Positions 33,560 through 43,112 of a stretch of 64,000 bases of DNA are shown piece after piece. The stretch comes from Eledone cirrhosa (lineage: Eukaryota; Mollusca; Cephalopoda; Octopoda; Eledonidae): NCBI GenBank assembly GCA_964016885.1, contig OZ024743.1, positions 171,523,244-171,587,243 on the forward strand. The letters are read 5' to 3'. The first letter of the stretch is position 1; every line of letters starts with the position of its first letter. Under the pieces are notes generated by a model that did no database searches, was not told the DNA's origin, and was given only the letters and a program-made list of their open reading frames with translations. The position numbers and the translations under genes are program-made.

Positions 33560-34012
33560 GGAGGACCTGCACACAGAAAAACCTCAAATTGTAATTGCCA
33601 CCTACCGGATAAGTGCCCACTACGGAATAGATGCATGGATTCGAGTATGGTGTACCTGTGTACTGTAAATTCAGGCAACTCTACTTGGCACTACATAGGT
33701 TCCACGGCTGGGGCGGTCAAGAAAATGTGGTGCGTCCACAGACACTCCATGAAGAACCGTAGACTGGAGAACTCTACGACGCTCGCCAATAAAATCTGGC
33801 AACTTAAAATCAAAAACCAAGAATATAAGATTAGCTGGTCAAAATTAACGGTAGCTAGGGCCTACAGCAACGGAATGTCCCACTGCGGACTTTGGAATTT
33901 AGAACTACTCCATATTTTAAGGTACGATGGGATGCTGCTTAACAGCAAAATAGAAAAATTAATTTTCTGTAGGCATAAAATAGCTACGTGTATGTGTTAT
34001 ATATGTGTGTGA
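33560..34012 (+). CDS. PLE GIY-YIG endonuclease domain, open frame
   Basis: Uninterrupted 156-residue frame (33542-34012). CNCHLPDKCPLRNRC cysteine cluster, SMVYLCTV (GIY strand), WHYIGSTAG (YIG strand), CVHRHSMKNRRLEN, LANKIWQLK, CGLWNLELLHIL, MLLNSKIEK and CRHK. Only the EN is present: the RT is missing and the sequence upstream is the right arm of the inverted repeat. It is less damaged than the copy in PLE 1 (internal stops there are sense codons here). It is a fragment rather than a gene, since no start or partner RT exists. Confidence 0.85.
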   Translation, partial: GGPAHRKTSNCNCHLPDKCPLRNRCMDSSMVYLCTVNSGNSTWHYIGSTAGAVKKMWCVHRHSMKNRRLENSTTLANKIWQLKIKNQEYKISWSKLTVARAYSNGMSHCGLWNLELLHILRYDGMLLNSKIEKLIFCRHKIATCMCYICV

Positions 34013-34164
34013 GTCATATATGTGTGTGTGTGTGTCATATATATGTGTGTGTCATATATATGTGTGTGTGTGTCACAGTTTTTAAGTTAGAAACATATAT
34101 ATGTGTGTATCCCATTCCTTCCTTTTACACACACATACATTCACAGAGACACACACACATTTTG

Positions 34165-34850
34165 TGACGGATGGATGGACAGAAGTCGCTCAAATCTATA
34201 TACATGTGAATGGAGTTCCACTGAAGCAGGTGGAGAAGTTAAAGTATCTCAGGGCCGTGTTCATGAGTGATGGAAGGCAGAAGGCTGAATTAAGTGCAAT
34301 AATTGCAAAAGCTGATGCAGTAATGCACCAGCTTCAGCATTCAGTAACCAAGATAGGGAGGTAAGTGTAAAAGTCAAACTCGCTGTCTTCCTGGTATTCC
34401 TGCCAACTCTTACCGAGGGTCATGAATCTTGGGTGTTGACCAAAAGAATAAAATTGCAAATAAAAGCGGCAGAAATGGGGTTCCTCAGAAGGGTCTTTGG
34501 AGTAACGTTACTCGATAAAGTGCATATCTCAGAGACCAGAGAGTCACTCCTGGTAGAGCCGCTACTTCTCCAAATTGAGAGATCACAACTCCGAGGCTAT
34601 GGACATGTGGTTAGAATGTCTCAGTAAAGAATCGCTGGACAGATTTTACAGGCAAAACCAAACGGCAAGGGACCTAGAGGTAGACCCTAAGCAAGATAGT
34701 TGGATAACATCCATGAGCTTGGCTGGTCACACTTTTGGATCCAGCTGGATCAGTTAGAGATGTTTGCTTCTGACAGACTCGCTGGAAAGAGTGTTTTAGG
34801 AGGATTCTGTCCCCACGACCTTCTCAGAAATAAGTGGGCGAAGAAGATAT
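34165..34850 (+). pseudogene. C-terminal LINE remnant
   Basis: Frames give VNGVPLKQVEKLKYL, FMSDGRQKAEL, ADAVMHQLQHSV, then LTEGHESWVLTKR, AAEMGFLRRVFGVTLLDKV, PLLLQIERSQLRGYGHVVRM and W-x-x-L-x-WS blocks. This SDGR..GHESWV..EMGFLRR..RSQLRW-GHV order follows the polymerase domain in CR1/L2/RTE-type LINEs. 5'-truncated, with frameshifts near 34370 and 34625. Confidence 0.75.
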
Positions 34851-35100
34851 TGTCAATTGTCTTTTCAATTTAAATATCATATCTATAAGCATATATATTT
34901 GCGTATAAAACTAATACGCACACTTCATATGCTAACAGAAAACCGCTCGGGCGGTTTTTCTGCTAGTAATATATAACGTTGACAGTGATAAAAGGCTGAA
35001 CAATGCAAACTGGACTGTAAGATGAGGTAACGAAAAGTAAAAGTTATCAGATAATCTTTGTTTTGTTTTGTTTTGTTTTGTTGTCGTTGTTCTTTTATCT
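34851..35100. other. Unassigned sequence with a short hairpin
   Basis: AT-rich, includes GAAAACCGCTCGGGCGGTTTTTC near 34938-34960, a strong 8-9 bp hairpin followed by Ts. In a eukaryote this is not a bacterial terminator; origin unknown. Confidence 0.4.
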
Positions 35101-35102
35101 GT

Positions 35103-35138
35103 CCAATATTTCGGGACCTAAAAGTCCCTTCTTCAGGG
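35103..35138 (-). ncRNA. Degenerate hammerhead-like motif at the 3' side of PLE F
   Basis: On minus: CUGAAGA, one extra A, stem GGGAC/GTCCC, GAAA, ATAT, then GG pairing with CC before the core (2 bp only). The core resembles an HHR, but helix I is nearly lost and the extra base disrupts stem II. Confidence 0.35.
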
Positions 35139-35379
35139 TTTAAGGAATCTTCAGTGGATAATGTTCCAATTTTTTCTCTTTGGGATAAAATTTTTATTTA
35201 GATAAAAAAAAATATTTTAGTCGTTTTCAAGCGCTTTTCGATGGTTGCTTCGCTTTCCACGTGAATGACGTCAATTGCCAATATAGTATTTCGCGAAATC
35301 AATTTTCTTTTTTATATGAGATGTTTAGTTTGTATGCTTGTGGGTCTATCTTTTTATGTTAAGTACTGTGTGCTGAGTT

Positions 35380-37250
35380 CTAATCCATTTTATTTATTTG
35401 TGGGTTGAGTCTACGTATGAGCAAGGCTTCCTTAATTCTTAAGTTGCCCACATTTCTATCACTGGCTTTAATGGTAATGGTAATATGTTGGTTGGTGTTT
35501 CTACATTTGTCGATGTCTTTTTTTAATGAGGATTTGCCTGTGTTGAGGTGTTCTTTAATGCGAGTGTGGAGTGCTCCAGACGTGCTACCAATGTAGAACT
35601 CCTTATATTTGTTGCATTCAATCCGGTATAACACATGTGTCCGCAGTATCGCGGATAGGCTAGTTAGTCAGCGAGATTTGATTGTTGTTGTCTCGGGATT
35701 GCTTTTGAGACAGGTATCCACGCAGTGAAGGGCCGGAGTGTGCTAACTGTATGTCCAGTCCTTCTTTGCGGATAGCTCTGCGGATAGCTGTGGTTATGCT
35801 TTCGCTGAAATGTGGTAATTTCCTGAAGCAGGTGTTAGTCGATTCATTGCGGGTGTTGGGTATCCATTCGTATTCAGTACATCTATGAAGTGTGCAGTAT
35901 CGGTGATCTGGTTCTCTGTCTTGTTACATTTATTCCGGATACGCTTAAGTTCATTTCTTGTGTATCCGGTTTTAGCACCAAGGGGAAGGGATGATCTATA
36001 ATGCACAAATAGGTCTCTGTTGGCAGCTTTCTTATAGAGCTTGGTGTATATAGTACCTTCATCTGTTACTCTAAGTTGGAAGTCCAGCAGAGACAAGGAA
36101 ACATTTTTTTATCGGGGTGCTCTGTGTTTGAAAATGCCGTAGATATTATGTCGGTCTCTTCACGGGATGATGTGAAGATGAGTATATCATCTATGTATCG
36201 GGTGAAGAAAACACAGAAGCGGCAGGTGTTTAGCGCTCGATGTTCCAGTTGGTATATATAGGTGATGGCTAGAAGGCCTGAAAGACTGGACCCTATGGGT
36301 AGGCCTGTGGTTTGGTTGTATGTGTGGTGGTAGAAAATGAAATAAACATATTCTACGATGACGGATAGAAGCTGATGTATGTCTTGTGGAGTGAGGTCAG
36401 AGCAATATATATTGTATGAAATGATGCTGTCAGTCACTAGGTTGACCGCTGGATGAGCGGGTACTGTCGTGTAGAGGGAAACAACGTCGAAGCTAAAGGC
36501 ATATTTGTCAAGTTTAAGTTGGTTAGGTTGTAGTTGTATGACTTCGTCGGAGCTGCTGACATGTCCAGGAAAAGTAGCAAGCATAGGCTCTGAGAGGAAC
36601 CAAGAGATTTTATAGAGGGGTCCTTCTATACTCGAGACAATTTGACTAATATGTAGATTAACACTGTTTTGTGGGTTTAAATGAGGTGGTAGAACGTTGG
36701 AAGTCTGCTGTTTCTAGTGGTGAGGTTGTTTTTATATTTGTTGGGGAGTTGTCTACGTCTGCAGATATACGTCCAGGTTGTGTTGATGTGATCTTCAATC
36801 TGGGATGCAGCTATGTCTGTCACTTCTGTATATAGTTCACCGTTATTAAGGTGCTCATATGCCCAACTGTTGTACGTGTCTCTCGAGATAACGCAGAATT
36901 CTTTCCCTTTGTTGGAAGGGAGGTATATGAGGTCCTTCTCTCGCATGGTGTTTAAAATGGGGTGTTCTTTCCTGGAATGTTTAGGGAGTACCTTCTTATG
37001 TTTCAGTAATATGCTAAAAATAGACTCATTAAGTCTGGAGAGTTTGAGGTCAAGCTCTCGTTTGATAGGCGGTGAAGAATAAGACTGACACAGCTTCGGT
37101 CGTTGGCTCACTAACTCAATATTTAAAATCTGTATTATTAAGACACAAACCCAAGAAAAATTAGAATGCACACGTATACATTAATTAGGGAGAAGAACGA
37201 TTTCGTGTGGGTGGAAAATTAGATTTTCCGGCCACGGACCAATCTATCTT
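35380..37250 (-). pseudogene. Penelope-like element F: reverse transcriptase plus GIY-YIG endonuclease
   Basis: Minus-strand PLE of a third lineage. In order: an N-terminal block with LYLPSNKGKEF-like sequence (37171-36677), EPMLATFPGHVSSSDEVI, motif A FSFDVVSLYTTVPAHPAV (about 36500), motif B TGLPIGSSLSGLLA, motif C RYIDDIL (about 36190), a thumb with LLDFQLRVTDEGTIYTKLYK, LPLGAKTGYTRNELKRI, then the endonuclease LYRIECNKYKEFYIGSTSGA, HTRIKEHL, NLRIKEALLIRRLNPQIN, stop at 35380. Only a few frame breaks (near 36700, 36080, 35700-35640): the most nearly intact PLE in the window. It has a strong HHR upstream and a weak one downstream. Confidence 0.87.
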
Positions 37251-37314
37251 CTCCATGGGACTTGTTCTCTTTGATCTTCTTATTGCTCTGTGAAGTTCCT
37301 CTCTGGCGAAGGGT

Positions 37315-37348
<34 letters not shown>

Positions 37349-37389
37349 CGAAACATAAGTCAATTGCATGAACTCATAATCCTTTATTT

Positions 37390-37451
37390 ACTGCTATATA
37401 TATTTCGATGATAGCCATTGCCATTGAATGGCTATGACCTCATCAGGCAGT
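37390..37451 (-). ncRNA. Hammerhead ribozyme upstream of PLE F
   Basis: On minus: helix I ACTGC (37451-37447) pairs with GCAGT (37394-37390), 5 bp. Core CUGAUGA (37446-37440). Stem II 37439-37407 has 12 of 13 possible pairs (one C-C mismatch, one G-U). GAAA 37406-37403. Helix III is the 8-nt self-complementary ATATATAT (37403-37396). H17 is A at 37395, so cleavage is predicted between 37395 and 37394. It lies in the 5' terminal region of PLE F, as expected for a pLTR ribozyme. Confidence 0.72.
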
Positions 37452-37514
37452 TAGTCAGTTCTTAGATATGCCAGCTCTGTGTTTATGGTGTTGATGGTAT
37501 CAGAGCCTTGGGAC

Positions 37515-37650
<136 letters not shown>

Positions 37651-37654
37651 ATAT

Positions 37655-37910
37655 TTAAGTATCGTGAGAGAGAAGAAGAGGTTTAAAGGGATAAGCGATA
37701 CTTATAGGTAGTTGCCAAAAGGTTGTGTATTTATGCTTAATACTTTTGCCTACAGGGTTAAATATTGGAAGCGTTAATATTTAGCGGGCAAGAAGATAAG
37801 CAGAGCGGTTACAAATGAAAGGATTACAAAGGAGAATATATACTGTCAGAACATGTTTATATAAACATGTTCTGACAGTATATATTCTCCTTTGTAATCC
37901 GTTCATTTAT
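37655..37910 (-). repeat. Inverted pLTR upstream of PLE 6, with 84 bp palindrome
   Basis: Holds GGGCAAGAAGATAAGCAGAGC, the reverse of a GCTCTGCTAACTCTCTTGCCC block at 41744-41764 in the 3' region of PLE 7. 37816-37900 is a palindrome centred at about 37860 (AACATGTTTATATAAACATGTT). Confidence 0.72.
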
Positions 37911-37929
37911 ATATATATATATATATATA

Positions 37930-39080
37930 CAGTGCTGATGTTTGTGATTTAGTCGGCCTATTCCTCCTACACACACTTAAAGAGAAATTCCCTAACCATA
38001 TTTTGGGGCTTTACGGCGACGATGGTCTAATACTTTCCCATACCACCATAGACCATAACTTAGATAGATTAAGGAAAGACTTAATAAACACCTTCGCTAG
38101 TTTTAATCTTAAAATTACTATTGACATTAACCTTTCCAATGTTAATTTTCTAGATATAAACATAGATCTGCCTACTGCTTCTTATAAACCATACCATAAA
38201 CCTAATGAAAATTTAAAATACATAAATAAAGGCTCTTGCCATCCTCCTATAGTTTTTAAAAACCTTATCCCTAATATTAGCCGTAGGATCTCCACCCTCT
38301 CTTCCTCAGAAGCTATTTTCAATAAGGCATCCCCTACTATAATAAAGCCCTTCAAAATAGCGGATTTAGCGAACCGATTAAGTACATACCCAACAATACT
38401 AACTCCTTTAAACATAATAATAGGAAAAGAAAAATAATCTGGTTCACCCCCCCCCCCCCCCCTTACTCTTTAGCAGTTAAAACTAAAGTAGGCAAAAAAT
38501 TCCTAGAGCTCTTAGATAAACATTTCCATAGAACACATAGATACTATAAGATCTTCAATAGAAACTGTGTCAAAATTAGCTACTCCTGCCGTCCCCCTAT
38601 TAAATCTTATATCATCAATAAGAAAACACCCAGAGAACATCAAAATTGCTCCTGTAGAGTCAAAAGTGAATTACAAGGTAAATGCAACACCAAAGCCATT
38701 GTATATGCGGCTAAAGTGACAATCATCAGCAACAACCAACCAGCCACCAGCGAACGATATGTGGGTATGACACAAGACAAATTCAAAACGCGTTATTACT
38801 CACATGTCGCATCTTTCCGACATCCAGAAAAAAGATTTACAACAGCTCTGGCTAGCAGAATATGGGATTTGTAAGACCAAAGTATCCAATATAAATTGGA
38901 TTGGTCAATTTTGAACCAATCTAAAGAATATGCAAGAGGAACAAGAAGATGCACACTCTGCATAAGTGAAAAATATTGGATTTTACAGAACCTTAAATCA
39001 ACAAAAACCTGCCTAAACGCAAAAAACAGAAATTTTCACCAGTTGCCCACACATGAAATCACACTTGCTCATATAAACTT
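37930..39080 (+). pseudogene. PLE reverse transcriptase C-half plus GIY-YIG endonuclease (PLE 6)
   Basis: Begins inside motif B (SADVCDLVGLF), then motif C as LYGDDGLI (YRDD in sister copies), thumb blocks NISRRISTLSSS, LLDKHFHRTHRYYKIFNR and KISYSCRPPIKS, cysteines in NCSCRV, IVYAAKV, ERYVGMTQDKFKTRYYSH, a stop after RIWDL, then CTLCISEKYWILQNL and a degraded end. Truncated 5' at a (TA)n tract. A run of C at 38447-38462 sits in the thumb and shifts the frame. Confidence 0.85.
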
Positions 39081-39428
39081 AACTCACTTTCAGATACTTA
39101 TCCTCCATAAACTCTTGTTCTTCACTTTCCTTAAATTATCCTCTTTACAGACTTCTCTTTCTGATTTACTTTCATTTTTAACTTTATTTTTAATTTTATT
39201 TTTATTTTTACTTCACATACACCAGTGAACCCTCCCCCCCCCTACTTTTTGATTCACTTACCTAATATCTTCATATTCCACATTTTACTTCCCCATTTTC
39301 ATTCACTACCTGATAATACTGTCACTTGCGTTTTCAACTCCAGATATATTCTGTTGGTTCGCAGCCGCTTTTATATTTGTACTCATTTATTCATACGGCT
39401 GGTTTATAATTTGTATCTATGCGTGTGA
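39081..39428. other. PLE 6 3' region, AT/pyrimidine-rich
   Basis: No coding signal. Resembles the T/C-rich 3' end of PLE 5 (30410-30640) in composition and position. Confidence 0.5.
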
Positions 39429-39800
39429 GTGTGCATATGTGTGTATACGTTCTGTATATGTATCCGAGCGCCTCCGTATGTGTGCATGCGTGCGTACATA
39501 TATGTGTGTGTATGTGTTTTTATATCTATGTTTTTTACATACTTATTTATACGTGTGTGTGTATGTGGGTTAATATATGTGTATATGTATGTATATATAT
39601 ATATATATATATATGTATGTAAATGTGTGTATGTATATATATATATATATAGTCGCGTACGTACGTGTGATTGGATATACATGTGGCGATATATATGTGC
39701 CTCGTGTGTATGTATGTACGCATGTGTGCGCTTTTGTCTGTACGTATTTATATGTATATATATTTATATATATATATGTGTTTACGTGCGTACTATATTT
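39428..39800. repeat. TATG/TGTG-rich and (TA)n sequence
   Basis: Microsatellite-like sequence of the type that follows other PLE 3' ends here. All frames in it are artificial. Confidence 0.85.
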
Positions 39801-39814
39801 TTTTTATTTTTTCT

Positions 39815-40010
39815 ATGCCTCCAACCACCCTAAGCAGACTCTCAACTCCATAGTCTATAGTATCTCACATAGAATCTCGAGACTATCCGCCAATGAGGAT
39901 ATCTTCAACCAAGCGGCAGATTACTACAATACGGCCTTGATAAGCGCCGGCTTTAACCGCGGAATTTCCTACATCCCGAACGCTAGCTCTAGAAAACCCC
40001 CCTCATAAAA
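39815..40010 (+). pseudogene. PLE thumb fragment (PLE 7, 5' part)
   Basis: Reads NHPKQTLNSIVYSISHRISR, LSANEDIFNQAADYYNTAL and ISYIPNASS, the start of the thumb in this lineage. Truncated 5' at the microsatellite. Frame lost before 40360. Confidence 0.82.
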
Positions 40011-40359
40011 CGAACGTTATAGTAAGCCATACCTATAACCGATCACGCGGCGACCTCGTTGAAGTCGGATATAGTAGAATAGATAACCGCACTAAAGATC
40101 ACGACCCCGGCGATGGTGACCACTGTAGATTACTCGAACGATTCCCCTATTACAAAACCAACAAAGGCGACGGCCTACTACCAACGCCTTCCAACCAACA
40201 TCTTCCTGTACATAAACATGGAAGAGGTAGTGCACCCGAGCATAAAGTGAAAAGTGCACTGAACGGGCGACTGCGCATTAACACACATAAGAGCGGTCAC
40301 CTAGATGGAACCACCCGTAGCAAACGTACAAGGACACGTAATCACCACCGTAACGTCCT

Positions 40360-41268
40360 ATGGTCCCCGCCTACTCTCGGAGTGTGGCCTCCAACATACC
40401 CCGGATGTTCTTCGAAGCCTTAGAGAAGAACTTCCCGCCCAACCATAGGTATAGAAAAATTCTTAATAGGATCAATATAAAAATATCCTTCTCTACTACT
40501 CCTAACCTAGCAGACATCATAGGAACAATGAACCACAGTAAGATCACCAAGACACAGCACCTCGACACAGACGCACCTACACCTGACAATAACTATATCG
40601 GCCTTGACAACTCCCTAATAGCATCCCATAGTGTTGGCAACGGCATCCGCAGACGCAACCAGCATAACCGCGAAATGACTGGGGAACATGCAGGACAAGA
40701 CGTGCGGAATAACAATCGCACCACCCGGCGTGCTGTGGGTTGTAATGGTGCTAACGACGGCTGCGGTAGCGTAGGTAACAACGTAGGCAGCAACAATGAT
40801 AGCCTTACCGTGGGAAATAGACGGAACAGCGACAGAAATTGCAACTGCCGCGACAGAGGACGCTGCCCCCTTAGAGGATACTGCTTGACTGATAGGGTTA
40901 TATATAGATGCACTATAACTAGCCACAATAGCGTTAAACATTATATAGGGGCTACCTCCGGGCCGTTCAAAATGAGGTTTCGAACACATCTCCACTCTTT
41001 CACAAATAAAAAACTTAGACACACCACTTCGCTCGAAGACTACATCACATCACTAAAGGACTTAAACATCATCTTATCCACGCACTGGGATATTGTCGGC
41101 AGGGCTGCACCGTACAACTTCAAGAGGAAATGCGATCTTTGCCTCATGGAGCTCTACCACATCATAACTGCACCCCACGAGCTCATCAACAGCAGAGCTA
41201 AAACAGCGAAAAGTTTAACACATCGCTTAAAAATATCCTTCTTCAGATGGGTTAATGATGAGGAGTGA
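40360..41268 (+). CDS. PLE 7 thumb, Gly/Asn-rich linker and GIY-YIG endonuclease, open frame
   Basis: An uninterrupted 302-residue frame, the longest undamaged PLE frame here. Residues about 15-45: MFFEALEKNFPPNHRYRKIL and IKISFSTTPNL (end of the RT thumb). About 90-165: hydrophilic Gly/Asn/Arg-rich linker. About 166-180: CNCRDRGRCPLRGYC cysteine cluster. Then VIYRCTI, KHYIGATSGPFKMRF, HTTSLEDYITSLKD, CDLCLMELYHII, ELINSRA and THRLKISF before a TGA at 41268. All GIY-YIG landmarks are present. The frame has no RT upstream, so it is the 3' part of a 5'-truncated element. The first Met is arbitrary. Confidence 0.85.
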   Translation: MVPAYSRSVASNIPRMFFEALEKNFPPNHRYRKILNRINIKISFSTTPNLADIIGTMNHSKITKTQHLDTDAPTPDNNYIGLDNSLIASHSVGNGIRRRNQHNREMTGEHAGQDVRNNNRTTRRAVGCNGANDGCGSVGNNVGSNNDSLTVGNRRNSDRNCNCRDRGRCPLRGYCLTDRVIYRCTITSHNSVKHYIGATSGPFKMRFRTHLHSFTNKKLRHTTSLEDYITSLKDLNIILSTHWDIVGRAAPYNFKRKCDLCLMELYHIITAPHELINSRAKTAKSLTHRLKISFFRWVNDEE

Positions 41269-41870
41269 AACCGTGCACCGGATCTCCCTGCAACAAGTCT
41301 TAACACCCCGGCGGGCAGGCGCTGCAAAATAACACCCAGGAAACTATCCTTGCATACCAGACCCAGCCTCAAACGACTCAGACAAACAGATGCGGCAAAA
41401 AAAACTCTCAAAATAAACGTTGATTACATGCGTATCGACAATGTTAAGGTTGTAACCTCATCTCGTAGCGGAAACAAAAATTTGTCCGGGAAAGACTGCC
41501 CTAACACCGGCCAGAGTTACCTTCCTTGACCTGCTGCAAAATCAAAACAAGCTATTTTTGCGAGCAATGAACCTTGACGTGGATTTAACCCCAAAACTCT
41601 TTCCGAGCAATGTAAGGAATACTTTTGATTATTTATGCCCTTGAGAGGCCCAATTGGGCGAAACGTACGTAGGTGCTGTTTTAAATAAACATGTTTTAAC
41701 GGTCTCTTCTCCGATTTCTTACTTTCCCACGTGCTTACGCTCTGCTAACTCTCTTGCCCACTAAATATTAACACTTCGAATATTTAATTCTGCCGGCACT
41801 AGTATCGAGCACCTTTGGCATACGCTACTTGGCAAATAACTATATGTATCACTTATCCTCCCCTTTTTAT
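41269..41870 (+). repeat. PLE 7 3' region (pLTR)
   Basis: Follows the stop codon of PLE 7. Contains the degenerate HHR at 41635-41676 and blocks that recur inverted at 37655-37910. Confidence 0.7.
41635..41676 (+). ncRNA. Decayed hammerhead motif in PLE 7 3' region
   Basis: Helix I TGCC (41636-41639) with GGTG (41672-41675). Core CTTGAGA instead of CTGATGA. Stem II GCCC/GGGC around AATT. GAAA at 41660-41663. Helix III is the 8-nt self-complementary ACGTACGT (41663-41670). A at 41671 in the cleavage position. Layout matches the other HHRs, but the core has lost the CUGANGA register, so it should be inactive. Confidence 0.5.
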
Positions 41871-41892
41871 TCTATCTCTCGATACGTAAATA

Positions 41893-41897
<5 letters not shown>

Positions 41898-41971
<74 letters not shown>
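41898..41971. repeat. (TA)n microsatellite
   Basis: Pure TA tract. Confidence 0.95.
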
Positions 41972-41976
<5 letters not shown>

Positions 41977-42780
41977 TTCAAATATTAAAAAATAGATGTT
42001 CTTGTGATCAATCAAATTTTATTATACATCTTTCAGAGGTACTTGAATCAAGTTCAACAGTACGTCCTCATCAGATAAAATAAAATGATACATGACATAC
42101 CCTGACATGTTGGATGGTTAAGATTTAATCAAGGTAGTGATTAACTTATGAGAAAACTCAATATTCATACCCTACTAATGAGAACATGCGAAAACGTAAT
42201 AGAATCAATAGACAGGGTGTGAGTAAGAAAAACATTGCTTTAATGTAACAGTTATCGAATTTTTAAAGTTTGAAATACTACTGTAGGACTATAGAGGAAG
42301 ACTATAGATATCTGGAGTTATAATTTTTTAGTTTTTAGTTTGGGAATGCAACTGATAGATAATTAAAGAGAGGGAGAGATAAAGGGGAGTAATTTATGCA
42401 CAAATATTCTTCAAACACATATAAACATGTATAGACTTGGCGGTTAAATTTCAAAATATTTAATTTATGTTATTTTAGGGTAACGAATCAAAATTTTAGG
42501 TTTTAAAAGTTGATGGTTATTTGTGTTATAAATTTTATAAATGTGTTAAATTTCTAAAATTCAAAGTTTTATGAAAACAAATTTAAAGGATTTACTAGGC
42601 ACGCGAAAGAAAATGATGTACTGTTCAATATTCACGCAAAGGTAATATTTAACGATATTACTTGTAACAGTGTCAACATATTCCATATGGAATATGTTGA
42701 CACTGTATTTACAGTTATAAGTATTTACAGTTATAATTATCAAAGAATTTATTGTTAAATAGTTATAGTGTCTAAATTAT
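41972..42780 (-). repeat. Solo PLE-terminus-like segment with hammerhead
   Basis: AT-rich, no ORF. Its left end, next to the (TA)n, holds the HHR at 42016-42081. Near its right end is a hairpin at about 42668-42706 (AGTGTCAACATATTCC / GGAATATGTTGACACT). No PLE coding sequence is attached. Confidence 0.55.
42016..42081 (-). ncRNA. Hammerhead motif
   Basis: On minus: helix I ATTTTAT (42081-42075) pairs with ATAAAAT (42022-42016), 7 bp. Core CUGAUGA (42074-42068). Stem II includes GTAC/GTAC and GG/CC pairs with a bulge. GAAA 42034-42031. Helix III AGATGTAT is poorly self-complementary. U-A at the cleavage position (A at 42023). Core bases are all present; stem II and helix III are weaker than at 17922. 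Confidence 0.58.
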
Positions 42781-43073
42781 AACAATTAAACCAGAGTTTT
42801 CGGCTGTAAATATATATATATGTTGCCATAGGTTATGTATATCAACCTGGCAACATGTTCTTTTCAAACGTTATATTTGTTTGTATTTATCGGTAAAAAT
42901 CGGTATTTGCTGTAAAAATATAGCCATATGCATTGGTCACTTCTTTTTCTTGGTGTCACACTTTCTTAACTTTGTTTTTACACTGGACTTTTCGAAGCAT
43001 TGAGTGCTTTGTGTATGCCTCAAACAATTCGATTGGTATCTGTTATACTGCAGCTACAACTTCAAATTATACC

Positions 43074-43074
<1 letters not shown>
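42780..43074. other. Unassigned sequence upstream of the LINE cluster
   Basis: No coding or repeat relationship recognised. Confidence 0.4.

Positions 43075-43111
<37 letters not shown>
43075..43111. repeat. (ATT)n tract at the 3' end of the RLE LINE
   Basis: About 12 ATT units. On the LINE's strand this is its (AAT)n tail or target. Confidence 0.95.

Positions 43112-43112
<1 letters not shown>

Larger units (their letters stand above)
32054..33663. repeat. Inverted repeat with 437 bp arms
   Basis: Arms 32054-32490 and 33227-33663 are reverse complements with no net length difference across the whole arm, including the microsatellite part. The spacer is 736 bp. Each arm carries, in order, part of a PLE endonuclease, a TATG-rich block, and a hammerhead motif. 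The exact symmetry implies a recent duplication or gene conversion. Confidence 0.9.

Noticed and set aside
34938..34962. Rho-independent terminator
   Set aside because: GC-rich hairpin followed by T, but this is an animal genome; no operon or bacterial gene nearby.
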